A stretch of DNA of 64,000 nt, taken from positions 1 through 64,000 of the forward strand of contig JBJHBI010000002.1 in NCBI GenBank assembly GCA_050485405.1. Direction: 5' to 3'. The DNA comes from Saliniramus sp050485405 (lineage in GTDB: Bacteria; Pseudomonadota; Alphaproteobacteria; Rhizobiales; Beijerinckiaceae). The stretch's first letter is position 1, and every line of letters starts with the position of its first letter. Made by a program: the position numbers and the translations under genes. This document shows, one piece after another, positions 49,984 through 61,183 of the stretch. The notes under the pieces were generated by a model. The model did not search any database. It had not been told where the DNA came from and worked only from the letters and a program-made list of their open reading frames with translations.

Positions 49984-49997
49984 TTGATCGATCGCAA
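49984..49997 (+). promoter_or_regulatory. FixK-type box upstream of the AbrB-family gene
   Basis: TTGATCGATCGCAA fits TTG(A/C)-N6-(T/G)CAA and shares the TTGAT-N4-CGCAA core with the reverse complement of the site at 48812-48825. It lies about 150 bases before the AbrB-family start. Confidence 0.45.
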
Positions 49998-50004
49998 GGG
50001 GCGG

Positions 50005-50046
50005 AAAATTTGGATGCGAGAATTTGGTCTCGAGAATTTTGAGCGT
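50005..50046. repeat. Three 14-base tandem repeats
   Basis: AAAATTTGGATGCG, AGAATTTGGTCTCG and AGAATTTTGAGCGT follow each other with an exact 14-base period, sharing (A)(A/G)AATTT(G/T)G. The spacing, close to 1.5 turns of the helix, suggests protein binding. Confidence 0.5.
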
Positions 50047-50145
50047 GACGGAATCGAGCATGATCAGTTTGCGTATCAGGTATTTCCATGACGGGCATGC
50101 GGCTGGTGGCCGGCTGCGTTTTGTCGCGCCGGGTGTCGTGACATC

Positions 50146-51204
50146 GTGAGTTTCTCGTCGCCACCCCGAGCCCTTCTCGTCGCCGGGCAACTCGTCAGCG
50201 CCCTCGTATTCGGCGCACTCTTCCACATGGTCGGGATACCCGCCGGCTGGCTCTCGGGGGCCGTGATCGGCACGATCGTCTGGGGCGCGTTGCTGCCGGC
50301 GGGGATCGCCTCGCGGGCGCGCGTTCCCAAGCCGCTCGTCGACGGCGCGATGCTCGTCGCGGGCGTGGTGATGGGGGCTGGAATCACGCCCGAAGCGCTC
50401 GGCGCGATCGCCGCCTATCCGTTCAGCATGCTTGCCCTGACGCTCGCCGTACTCGCCGTGACGCTGGGCTGCGCCGCGTTTCTCATGGGCGTCTACGGCT
50501 GGCGGCGCGACGATGCGATCCTCGCATCACTCCCCGGCGCGCTCACCGCCGTGCTCGCGGTCGCCGTCGATCGCAAGGCCGATGTGGGCCGCATCGCGAT
50601 CATCCAGTCCTTCCGGTTGATGGTGCTGATGGCGATCCTGCCCTTCCTCGTCTCGCTGACGACGGACGGAGATCCGCGAGCACTGGTCGGGGGTGGCCAG
50701 GCGATCGCGACGCCGGGGGCCTTCGCGCTGATGATCGCGGGCGCGCTCGCAGTGGGGCTGCTGTTCGAGCGGTTCGGCGTCGCCGCGCCGCTTCTGCTCG
50801 GTGCGACGATCGCCTCGGCGGTGCTTCACGTTACGGAAATTACTCCGGGTGTCGTCCCTCCGGAGATCGCGACGGCGGCTTTCGTCGTGATCGGCGTATT
50901 TATCGGGGAGCGCTTCACGACCCTCGATCGCTCCGCGATCCTGCCGCTCGCCGGTGCGGCCTCGGGCGTCTTCCTGATCGGCCTCGCCATATCGGGGGCG
51001 TTCGCGCTGCTCACCGCCTTGGTGACCGGAATCGGGGCCGGGGAGGCGCTCGTCGCCTTCGCGCCGGGCGGGCTGGAGGCGATGGTGGTGCTCGCGCTCG
51101 TGCTGGGGGTCGACCCGCTCTATGTCGGCATCCACCACACCTATCGCTTTCTCGGCATCGGATTCGCGCTCCCGATTCTCTTCCGCAGCAATAGGTCGCC
51201 TTGA
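50146..51204 (+). CDS. AbrB-family integral membrane protein
   Basis: A 352-residue membrane protein of the AbrB/AmoA duplication family, with about ten hydrophobic segments in two similar halves (LVSALVFGALFHMVGIPAGW near residue 17; LLFERFGVAAPLLLGATIAS near residue 206) and the shared GWLSGA- and APGGLEAMVVLAL-type motifs. Start is GTG 50146 with no ideal ribosome site. It resembles the family proteins annotated as AbrB-like ammonia or small-molecule regulators/transporters; the substrate is unknown. It is preceded by a FixK-type site and tandem repeats. Confidence 0.8.
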   Translation: MSFSSPPRALLVAGQLVSALVFGALFHMVGIPAGWLSGAVIGTIVWGALLPAGIASRARVPKPLVDGAMLVAGVVMGAGITPEALGAIAAYPFSMLALTLAVLAVTLGCAAFLMGVYGWRRDDAILASLPGALTAVLAVAVDRKADVGRIAIIQSFRLMVLMAILPFLVSLTTDGDPRALVGGGQAIATPGAFALMIAGALAVGLLFERFGVAAPLLLGATIASAVLHVTEITPGVVPPEIATAAFVVIGVFIGERFTTLDRSAILPLAGAASGVFLIGLAISGAFALLTALVTGIGAGEALVAFAPGGLEAMVVLALVLGVDPLYVGIHHTYRFLGIGFALPILFRSNRSP

Positions 51205-51267
51205 ACCGAGGGGCTGCCGCGCGTTATTGAAACACGCAGATCAGTGCGGCATTCGAGGGAGGCGCAG

Positions 51268-51600
51268 ATGTTCGTGGCGATGAACCGGTTCAGGGTCGGG
51301 AAGGATCGCACCGACGCCTTCGAGGAAGTCTGGCGGGGGCGGCGCACGCGCCTCGACGAGATGCCGGGCTTCATCGCTTTCCATCTGCTGCGCGGTCCCG
51401 AGCGCGAGGACCACGTCCTCTACGCCTCGCACAGCCTGTGGGCCGACGAGGCGAGTTTTCTCGCCTGGACGCGCTCGGAGCAGTTCCGTGATTCGCACAG
51501 GAATGCCGGTCAGAATCGCGATCTCTATCTCGGGCCGCCCGATTTCGAGGGATTCACGACGATTCTGGCGGAAGGTGCCGCGATCGGCGGCGCTGATTGA
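51268..51600 (+). CDS. Antibiotic biosynthesis monooxygenase-fold protein, IsdG/HmuQ-like
   Basis: A 110-residue ABM-fold protein, start ATG 51268 behind GAGGGAGG. The N-terminus MFVAMNRFRVGKDRTDAFEE, the WRGRRTRLDEMPGF stretch and the C-terminal FRDSHRNAG and FEGF pattern closely resemble the haem-degrading HmuQ/HmuD monooxygenases of Bradyrhizobium and their IsdG relatives, which free iron from haem. No haem transport gene is nearby, so the role is inferred from similarity only. It lies just after the AbrB-family gene on the same strand. Confidence 0.75.
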   Translation: MFVAMNRFRVGKDRTDAFEEVWRGRRTRLDEMPGFIAFHLLRGPEREDHVLYASHSLWADEASFLAWTRSEQFRDSHRNAGQNRDLYLGPPDFEGFTTILAEGAAIGGAD

Positions 51601-51625
51601 GTGCCGCCGCAACCCGGCGGCGATC

Positions 51626-52114
51626 TCAGTCGAGCGGGGTGGTGAAGACTTCGAAGCTCGCGAGCTGGTTACGCGCCTCGTCCTCGAGGGTCGGGTCGAT
51701 CGGACGGTAGCGCGCGTTCTCGCCGGGCCGCGCACGCACGCGACGGCGCTCCACGGCACGCTCGAAGGAGATGAAGGCCTCGATCTCGCCATCGGCATCG
51801 CGCAGCGGGCGGATGTCGAGTTCGCAGAGATAAGGTGATCCATCGGCGCGGTAATTGGTGACGCAGGTATGGAACGGACGCCCGGCGCGCAGGGCCTCGC
51901 CCATGGCCTTGCGGGTGAAGGGGCTCGTGGCCTTGCCCTGGAAGATTTTGGGGGAGCGGCCGATGACGCTCTCGCGGGTATGCCCGGTCAACGTTTCCAC
52001 TGCGGGGTTGGCGTAGAGGATCTTTGGTCCGGCTGCGGAGAGGTCCGTATCGGTTACGATGACGGCGGTATTCAAATCTTCTGCGAATCGGCTGACGAGT
52101 TCGACGACAGTCAT
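51626..52114 (-). CDS. PAS-domain protein
   Basis: A 162-residue cytoplasmic protein with one PAS domain (residues about 12-125), including TVIVTDTDLS, ILYANPAVETLTGHT, GRSPKIFQG and DGSPYLCELDIRPLRDADGE. It resembles LOV domains in its GRSPKIFQG segment but lacks the photoactive Cys of NCRFLQ, so it is probably a non-LOV PAS or a haem or redox sensor. No kinase, cyclase or effector domain is attached. It stands alone on the minus strand. Confidence 0.8.
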   Translation of the reverse strand: MTVVELVSRFAEDLNTAVIVTDTDLSAAGPKILYANPAVETLTGHTRESVIGRSPKIFQGKATSPFTRKAMGEALRAGRPFHTCVTNYRADGSPYLCELDIRPLRDADGEIEAFISFERAVERRRVRARPGENARYRPIDPTLEDEARNQLASFEVFTTPLD

Positions 52115-52458
52115 GATCGCCCTTTCTCGAGGGTCGCAACCAGCCGGCGACGACAGGTTGGTGGTTATCACGTTACGTCAGTTTCAATGAAACGACGCGG
52201 GAACAGGTTCAATACTAGACTTAAACATATTTTGGAATGGTTCACCAATTTCGCAGCCTTGGCCGTATCGCTTGTTTTTTGGGCAATTGCGGCGTGCAAC
52301 CGGGGTGAGAATTTGCCTGATCCATGTTGTCTTTCGCGCATAGCGTGATTATGGTCGCGCAGCCCTTGCAACGGTTCGCGCGCTACATTCCGCATGCGTT
52401 GGTCTGGGCATATAAAAATGAACCGGGGCGGGACGTGAATGATAATGGAGGGTTTAGA
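52115..52458. promoter_or_regulatory. Divergent intergenic region, PAS protein and TRAP binding protein
   Basis: 344 bases with A+T-rich stretches at 52170-52310 and 52405-52460. A candidate -10 TATAAA is at 52411-52416, about 40 bases before the TRAP binding protein start, and a clear GGAGG lies just before its ATG. No gene was recognised. Confidence 0.4.
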
Positions 52459-53562
52459 ATGGAACGTCGTCTATTTCTGAAGGGTGCGGCTCTCGGTGGT
52501 GTCGCCGCGGCATCGACGCTGGCTGCGCCGGCGATCGCCCAGGGTGTGAAGCGCCTGCGCATGCAGACGACCTGGCCGCGCAACTTCCCGGGCCTCGGCA
52601 CCGGCGCGAACGTGCTCGCGGAGATGATCGGCAAGATGTCCGGCGGCTCGATCCAGATCGAAGTGCTCGGCGGCGGTGAAGTGGTTCCCCCGTTCGAGAC
52701 GATCGACGCGGTCGAGGCCGGTACGCTCGACATGGGCCACGGTGCTTTCTACTACTGGAAGGGCAAGGTCCCCGCGACCGACTTCCTCGGCGTCATTCCC
52801 TTCGGCTTCAACGCAGCCGAGACGAATGCGTGGTTCAAGTTCGGTGGTGGCCAGGAACTCGCCGACGAAGCCTATCGCGAGATGGGCTGCAAGGTGTTCC
52901 TCTCGGGCAATACCGGTTCGCAGATGGGTGGCTGGTTCTCGCGTCCGATCGAGGATATCGAGGATTATCGCGGCCTGCGCCTGCGCCTGCCGGGTCTCGG
53001 CGGTGAGGTCAGCGCTGCTGCCGGTGCTTCGGTGGTGAACCTGCCGGGCGGCGAAATCCCGCCTGCCATGGCTTCCGGCGCGCTTGATGCCGCCGAGTGG
53101 GTCGGCCCGTACAACGATCTCGCGCTCGGTATGCACCGTTCGGGCTGGTACTACATGTATCCGGGCTGGCAGGAGCCGGGCACGGGCCTCGACAACTTCA
53201 TCAACCTCAACGTCTGGGAATCCTTCTCGGACGAAGAGAAGGCGATCGTCGAAGCGGCCAACGCCTATGCGAACGACTTCGTGCTCTCCGAGTTCATGGC
53301 GAACAACAACTCGTCGCTCGACGAGCTGGTGAACGAGCACAACGTTCAGCTCCGCCGCTTCTCGGACGAGACCCTGGTCGCGCTGGCCGAGCTCTCTGCC
53401 GATGTGCTCGACCAGATCGCCAACGGTGATTCGCTCAGCCGTCGCACCTATGACAGCATCCTGCGCTTCCGTTCGCAGGCGATCGAATGGGCTTCGGTGG
53501 CCGAGGGCGCCATGGCTCAGGCGCGTGCGCTCGACTACCGCTTCTCGCAGCCGTCCGAGTAA
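52459..53562 (+). CDS. Orphan Tat-exported TRAP substrate-binding protein (TakP-like)
   Basis: Periplasmic binding protein of the TakP/DctP type, 367 residues. The start ATG 52459 has GGAGG seven bases upstream. The signal MERRLFLKGAALGGVAAAST is a twin-arginine signal (RRxFLK), cleaved after AQ near residue 28, as in the TakP alpha-keto acid family. The mature part has FSRPIEDIEDYRGLRLRLPG near residue 155, containing the family's ligand Arg, and the dimer helix near the C-terminus. No permease genes are nearby, and strong codon use and terminator suggest abundant expression. Substrate inferred only by family. Confidence 0.88.
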   Translation: MERRLFLKGAALGGVAAASTLAAPAIAQGVKRLRMQTTWPRNFPGLGTGANVLAEMIGKMSGGSIQIEVLGGGEVVPPFETIDAVEAGTLDMGHGAFYYWKGKVPATDFLGVIPFGFNAAETNAWFKFGGGQELADEAYREMGCKVFLSGNTGSQMGGWFSRPIEDIEDYRGLRLRLPGLGGEVSAAAGASVVNLPGGEIPPAMASGALDAAEWVGPYNDLALGMHRSGWYYMYPGWQEPGTGLDNFINLNVWESFSDEEKAIVEAANAYANDFVLSEFMANNNSSLDELVNEHNVQLRRFSDETLVALAELSADVLDQIANGDSLSRRTYDSILRFRSQAIEWASVAEGAMAQARALDYRFSQPSE

Positions 53563-53594
53563 TCGCGGCCACGCGATACATCACCGCCGCAACG

Positions 53595-53629
53595 GGGGCA
53601 GCGACGCGAGTCGCTGCCCCTTTGCTTTG
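53595..53629 (+). terminator. Strong rho-independent terminator after the TRAP binding protein
   Basis: An 11-bp stem GGGGCAGCGAC/GTCGCTGCCCC (53595-53605 with 53610-53620), GCGA loop, followed by TTTGCTTTG. Confidence 0.85.
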
Positions 53630-53683
53630 GCGCATCGTTTTGTCCGTCGGTCGGCATCCACCTGACGAAGTGATACGCCAATG

Positions 53684-53712
53684 AAAAGAGCCGGCGGGGA
53701 TGCCGCCGGCTC
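53684..53712 (-). terminator. Rho-independent terminator of the DUF1127 gene
   Basis: A 10-bp stem GAGCCGGCGG/CCGCCGGCTC (53688-53697 with 53703-53712). On the minus strand it is followed by TTTTC, placing it after the small DUF1127 gene. Confidence 0.75.
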
Positions 53713-53765
53713 ACTATCCTGGTTCACGATAGCGGAGGCGATGCCCCGCTCGTGCTTGCCCGTGC

Positions 53766-53921
53766 TCAGATATCGGCGAAACGGCGCGCGGTGGTGTCGA
53801 TGTCGTAGCGGTTGATGCCGACATCGGCGAGTTCGCGATCACTGAGGCGGCTCAGCTCGTTGAGGGTCTCGCGGTAGCGCAGCCAGGCGCGGTAGCGCTC
53901 GAGCAGATAGGTGATGAACAT
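53766..53921 (-). CDS. DUF1127 family small protein
   Basis: A 51-residue Arg-rich protein: MFITYLLERYRAWLRYRETL, then NELSRLSDRELADVGINRYD and ending ARRFADI. The LSDRELADVGI core is the DUF1127 signature. In alphaproteobacteria such proteins affect small-RNA-related regulation, phosphate and carbon responses, and growth, and are often stress-induced. It has its own terminator and stands alone between the TRAP gene and uvrA. Too small for many gene finders, but coding support is strong. Confidence 0.88.
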   Translation of the reverse strand: MFITYLLERYRAWLRYRETLNELSRLSDRELADVGINRYDIDTTARRFADI

Positions 53922-54124
53922 CGTCGGTACTCCTGGGGTCAAATCCGTCGGGCGCGTCCTGCGCGGCCCTGTTGAATCGCAATATGGCGACGCTCACGGA
54001 AAACCACCATGGCTATTTCGGCGCTCCAGCCATGCGCTGGGCGCATGATCAGGGCATCCGATCGTCATGATCGCGTCGCAATCGATTCAGGCCGTCATGG
54101 TCCTGCCACAGGAGTAAATCTGCC

Positions 54125-57151
<3,027 letters not shown>

Positions 57152-57264
57152 GGTTCGGGCTCTGGGCTTTCGGCTCGTCGGATCAGAGGCAGGCTTGTTC
57201 GGCGATGCGGCAACAGCGCCTCACATAGTGCGCCGCCCGCGTCAAGGCGACCCCGGCAACCCTA

Positions 57265-57279
57265 GAACAAATCGCGTAC
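57265..57279 (-). promoter_or_regulatory. Probable SOS (LexA) box before uvrA
   Basis: On the minus strand GTAC-GCGATTT-GTTC differs by one base from the alphaproteobacterial LexA box GTTC-N7-GTTC. It lies about 115 bases upstream of the uvrA start. uvrA is an SOS gene in many alphaproteobacteria. Confidence 0.5.
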
Positions 57280-57386
57280 AACGAGCAAGTGCGAGAAAGC
57301 GGATCCGGTCATCTACGTATAGTCGCGAGCAGCCGCGCCCGGTTTCCGCTGCTGACCTCCCGGCGAATACATCCCATGCAGCGCTC

Positions 57387-58622
57387 TCAGCCCTCCCGCG
57401 CGGTCACCGGCACGCCGTCGGCGATGCGGTCGCTGGGATAGAGGATGACGCGCTCGCCGGCTTCCAGCCCGTCCTCGACAATGGCGAAGCTGCCGTCGCG
57501 GGTGCCGGGGGTGATGTGGCGCAGGCGCGCGATCCCGTCCTCGTCGGCGACGAAGACCGCCCAGTCACCCGATTGCCGGAACAATGCCCCGAGCGGCACG
57601 CGCAGGACGTCCTCGAACTCGTCGAGGACGATGCGGGTCACGACGCGAAATCCGTGGCCGAGACCCTCGCGGGCTTCAGGCGGATCCTCGAAATCGAGCA
57701 CCACGCGCACGCGCTGCTCCTCGATGCCGAGCGCGGAGACCTTGGTGAAACCCGCCGATTCGACCCGCCGCACCCGCGCGGCGAGAACGGTATCGCCGCC
57801 CCAGCCGTCGATCTCGGCGCGCAGGCCCGGGCGCACGCGCACCGCCTCGGAGGAGAGCAGCTCCACCTCCGCTTCGAGCAGGCGGGGATCGCCGAATTCC
57901 ACCAGAGGCTCTCCGCCGCGTACCACCGTCTCGCTGCGATGATGCACGGCGAGCGTCTCGCCGGTGATCGGCGCATGAAGCCGCAGGCAGCAATCCGTTC
58001 CGGCTTCCGGGCGGTGCGGATCGATCGTCTGCGGCACGGTGAGACGCGCACGTGCGGCTTCGAGCTCACGCTCGCGCACGGCCAGCGTCGCCTGCGCGCT
58101 CGCGACACGCGCCGAAGCCGCGTTCACGGCGGCGCGGGCACGGTCGAATTCGCGCTGGGAGACGATGTCGCGCCGGGCCAGCTCGGCGATGCGGTTGAGT
58201 TCGGATTGCTGAAAGCTCCAATCGGCGGAGGCCTCCAGCTCCTGCGCGCTGGCGAGTTGCACCGCAGCCCGCGCGGCCTCGATCGCGGCCTCGGCCTCCG
58301 CCCGCGAGCGTGCATCGAGGAATTCCGGCGTGACCGGGCGGATGAAAGCGACCTCGGTCTCGCCGGCCACGACCGCATCGCCCACATCGAGCGGTGAGCG
58401 CAGGACCGTGCCGCCCATGGGCGCGGAGACCACGTAGATGTCGCGGATGCGCGTGCGCCCCTCATCCTCGACGCTCAGGATCAGATCGCCGCGATCGATG
58501 GTGGCGAGGTCGACCGCCATCGGCTGCGGGCGCATGGCCCAGAAGGCGAGCGCGCCGAGCGCAACCACGCCGACGACGATCAGCAGGCGTTTGCGCCATG
58601 TCTTGCGCGTTTGTGCGGCCAT
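57387..58622 (-). CDS. HlyD/RND-type periplasmic adaptor protein
   Basis: Membrane-fusion protein of an efflux or ABC export system, 411 residues. Residues about 10-30 are a membrane anchor (LLIVVGVVALGALAFWAM). A biotinyl-lipoyl-like region with VVSAPMGGTVLRSPLDVGDAV near residue 65 and a long coiled-coil hairpin (residues about 105-195) follow. The C-terminal part has the RVRVVLDFEDPPEAREGLGH and VPLGALFR barrels. It starts 4 bases after the ABC permease stop, so both are one operon. Confidence 0.88.
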   Translation of the reverse strand: MAAQTRKTWRKRLLIVVGVVALGALAFWAMRPQPMAVDLATIDRGDLILSVEDEGRTRIRDIYVVSAPMGGTVLRSPLDVGDAVVAGETEVAFIRPVTPEFLDARSRAEAEAAIEAARAAVQLASAQELEASADWSFQQSELNRIAELARRDIVSQREFDRARAAVNAASARVASAQATLAVRERELEAARARLTVPQTIDPHRPEAGTDCCLRLHAPITGETLAVHHRSETVVRGGEPLVEFGDPRLLEAEVELLSSEAVRVRPGLRAEIDGWGGDTVLAARVRRVESAGFTKVSALGIEEQRVRVVLDFEDPPEAREGLGHGFRVVTRIVLDEFEDVLRVPLGALFRQSGDWAVFVADEDGIARLRHITPGTRDGSFAIVEDGLEAGERVILYPSDRIADGVPVTAREG

Positions 58623-58626
58623 CGGG

Positions 58627-60993
58627 TTACTCCCTGGTCTTCAGAACTTCGATCAGATCGAGGCGGTCGATTCGGCGGCGGACCATCAGCGCCGAGAAGG
58701 TCGCTGCGGCGAGAACCACCCCGCTCGCGGTGGCGAAAGTCGCGTGCGAGATCACGAAGGGGAGGCGGAACAGGTCGCTCGCATATTCCTCCAGCATCAC
58801 GATCGCGAGGCCGTAGCCGATCAGCCAGCCGAGCGGGATCGCGATCAGCGTGAGCACGATCAGTTCGCCGAGCAGGATCCACGAGACCTCCGCGCGCGTG
58901 AAGCCGAGCACGCGCAGCGACGCGAGTTCGCGGGCGCGCTCGGAGAGCTGGATGCGGGCGCTGTTATAAACGACGCCGAAGGCGATCACGCCGGCGAGGA
59001 CGACGTAGATCGTCATTGATATCCAGATCATCTCGTCCATGGTCTGGCGGAAATTCGAGAGCGACACGCGCTGCAAGCCGATCGCGCCGATCAGCGGCGA
59101 TTGCTTGACGCGGTCGTAGAGCGCGTGCTCGGCATTCTCGTCGAGGCTGAAATGCGCCCCGGTGACGACGCGCCCCTCGCGCATCGCCGCGTTCACGGCC
59201 CCGATCTCCATGAAGGCGCCGAGGCCGATATAGGTGTGGGCGAGGTCGGTGACCTCCAGCATGACGGTGCGGCGCGCGCCCTGGAGGAATTGCACTTCGA
59301 GCAGATCACCGCGCCGCACGCCGAGCTTCCCGGCGAGCGCCACGCTCGGCACGATGCCGCGATCGGGCAGGGTCAGCGGATTGTGGTTCGCATCGAGCGC
59401 CCGGGCGAGCTCGCCCTGCGCGGGCATGCCGGTGATCTGGGCGAGATGCTCGCGATGCCCGTGGCGCAGCCGCGCGGCGACGACGCGCTGACCCTCGACG
59501 GCGAACACGCCCGGCCATTGGGCGATGGCGTGGAGGGTGCCCTGGGGCGCCTCGCGGGTAAAATTCACGGTGGCGTGCTGCCGCTCGGCCTGGAAATAAT
59601 GCACTTCCAGCATTTCGTAGATCGAATCCACGAGAAACAGCGACCCGATCAGGATCGCCACTGAGAGCGCCATGCCCAGAACGGTCATGCCGGCGCGCAC
59701 CGGCGCACGCATCATGTTGCGCCCGATCATGATCGCGGTCTTGGGCAGATAGGCGGCTATATCGAGCCAGCGCGGCAGGATGCGCCGGTAGCGCGGCGGG
59801 GCGGGGGGCTGCATCGCGACGGCGGGGGCGAGGCCGAGCACGCTCCAGACCGCCTTGAGCGCACCGATGCTCGCCGCGGCAACGGTGGCGAGAAAGGCGA
59901 TCAGATAGAGATCCGCCCCCGTCGTGAAGAGCAGGTAGGGGAAGTGGAAGAACTCCACCAGCATCACCGTCATGCCGCGCGCGAGCAGGGTGCCCGCGAT
60001 CGCACCGATGACGACGCCGATCGCGGCGATCACGCCGGCGAATTTGAGATAATGCGCGGCGATCGCCACCGAGCCGTAACCGACCGCCTTGAGCAGGCCG
60101 ATCTGCTCGCGTTCGAGCGCGATCAGGCGGGTCAGGGTCATGTTGACGAGGAAGGCCGCAATGAAGAGGAAGATCGGCGGCAGAACGCGGCTTAGCGCTT
60201 CGATCTGTTCGATCTCCGCCTGCACGAAGGCATGGCTCTGCTGCAGGTCGCGCCCATGCGCGCCGGTGCCGCCATAGCGGGCGAGCTCGCCGTCGATCGC
60301 GGCGATCACCTGCGGCTCCGATGTGCCCCGCAACAGCCGGACCGAGATCTCCGAGAACGCGCCCTGGAGATCGAAGGCGGCGGCGAGCGCCGAGCGCGAC
60401 ATCCAGATCACCGCGAAGCGCCGATCGTCCGGCACCACGTCCCAAGGGCCGATCGCGTAAATGAATTCCGGGCTCTGGGCGATGCCGACGATCGCGAGAT
60501 TGCGGCTGCGCCCGTTGACGATCGCGCCGAAACGGTCGCCGGGAACGAAGCCATGCGCATCGGCGAAGGCCGCATTCACGACGACCTGATCCGGGCGCGC
60601 GGGATCGGGCAGCGTGCCGCGTGCGAGGCTGATGCGGTTGAGCCGCGCGGTGCCGCGATCGGGCAGGGAGAGGAGCTTGGCGCTGCCCGGCTCGACCATG
60701 TCCTCGATATCGAGCACGGCATTCTCGCTGATCCGCGTCTCGACGGCGGCGATGCCAGGCAGGGCCGCGATGCGCTCGGCGACACCCTCGGGCGCGCGGC
60801 GCACTTGCGCGAACACATCGGCGAAATTGTTGCGGTCGTAATAGGCCGCGCGGGTTTCCTCGAGCGAGCGCATCGCGCCGGTGGCCAGAATCAGCGTAGC
60901 CGCACCCGCCGCCATCACCAATGCGATGGCCAGCACCTGCGCCTTCAGACGCCATAGATCACGCAGGACCTTGCGGTCGAGTGCGCCGATCAT
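58627..60993 (-). CDS. FtsX/MacB-type ABC permease with two core domains
   Basis: A 788-residue membrane protein with two FtsX-like permease halves. Hydrophobic segments begin at about residue 20 (AQVLAIALVMAAGAATLILA), a large periplasmic domain follows to about residue 265 and the remaining segments lie in two clusters, ending ARELASLRVLGFTRAEVSWI and DLIEVLK. Such proteins need a separate ATPase, which is not found next to it, upstream or downstream. The HlyD-type partner follows directly. Possible roles include lipoprotein, lipid or drug export. Confidence 0.88.
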   Translation of the reverse strand: MIGALDRKVLRDLWRLKAQVLAIALVMAAGAATLILATGAMRSLEETRAAYYDRNNFADVFAQVRRAPEGVAERIAALPGIAAVETRISENAVLDIEDMVEPGSAKLLSLPDRGTARLNRISLARGTLPDPARPDQVVVNAAFADAHGFVPGDRFGAIVNGRSRNLAIVGIAQSPEFIYAIGPWDVVPDDRRFAVIWMSRSALAAAFDLQGAFSEISVRLLRGTSEPQVIAAIDGELARYGGTGAHGRDLQQSHAFVQAEIEQIEALSRVLPPIFLFIAAFLVNMTLTRLIALEREQIGLLKAVGYGSVAIAAHYLKFAGVIAAIGVVIGAIAGTLLARGMTVMLVEFFHFPYLLFTTGADLYLIAFLATVAAASIGALKAVWSVLGLAPAVAMQPPAPPRYRRILPRWLDIAAYLPKTAIMIGRNMMRAPVRAGMTVLGMALSVAILIGSLFLVDSIYEMLEVHYFQAERQHATVNFTREAPQGTLHAIAQWPGVFAVEGQRVVAARLRHGHREHLAQITGMPAQGELARALDANHNPLTLPDRGIVPSVALAGKLGVRRGDLLEVQFLQGARRTVMLEVTDLAHTYIGLGAFMEIGAVNAAMREGRVVTGAHFSLDENAEHALYDRVKQSPLIGAIGLQRVSLSNFRQTMDEMIWISMTIYVVLAGVIAFGVVYNSARIQLSERARELASLRVLGFTRAEVSWILLGELIVLTLIAIPLGWLIGYGLAIVMLEEYASDLFRLPFVISHATFATASGVVLAAATFSALMVRRRIDRLDLIEVLKTRE

Positions 60994-61183
60994 GATTTCT
61001 CCACCCCTGCGGCACTTTGCGCGGCGATCGATTGCGGCGCCCGCCCGTTTACGCTCCTGATCGTCCCTATGCCGGCAAAGCTAGGCCATGTGCGCCATCC
61101 GCGCATTGCGAAGGATCAAGGCGCGGTCGCGTTTGCCGGCTTATGATTATGAACAGACGGTGCGAAGAAAGGAATTCTGCGCG

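Larger units (their letters stand above)
49752..50145. other. Intergenic region with terminator, inverted repeat and repeats
   Basis: A 394-base gap between the Crp/Fnr gene and the AbrB-family gene. It contains a terminator (49823-49850), a large inverted repeat (49876-49916), a FixK-type site (49984-49997) and three 14-base tandem repeats (50005-50046). The rest, 50047-50145, shows no gene or recognisable RNA. Confidence 0.5.

Noticed and set aside
51626..52114. LOV photoreceptor
   Set aside because: The segment aligned with NCRFLQ lacks the flavin-adduct Cys (GRSPKIFQG), so blue-light sensing is not supported.
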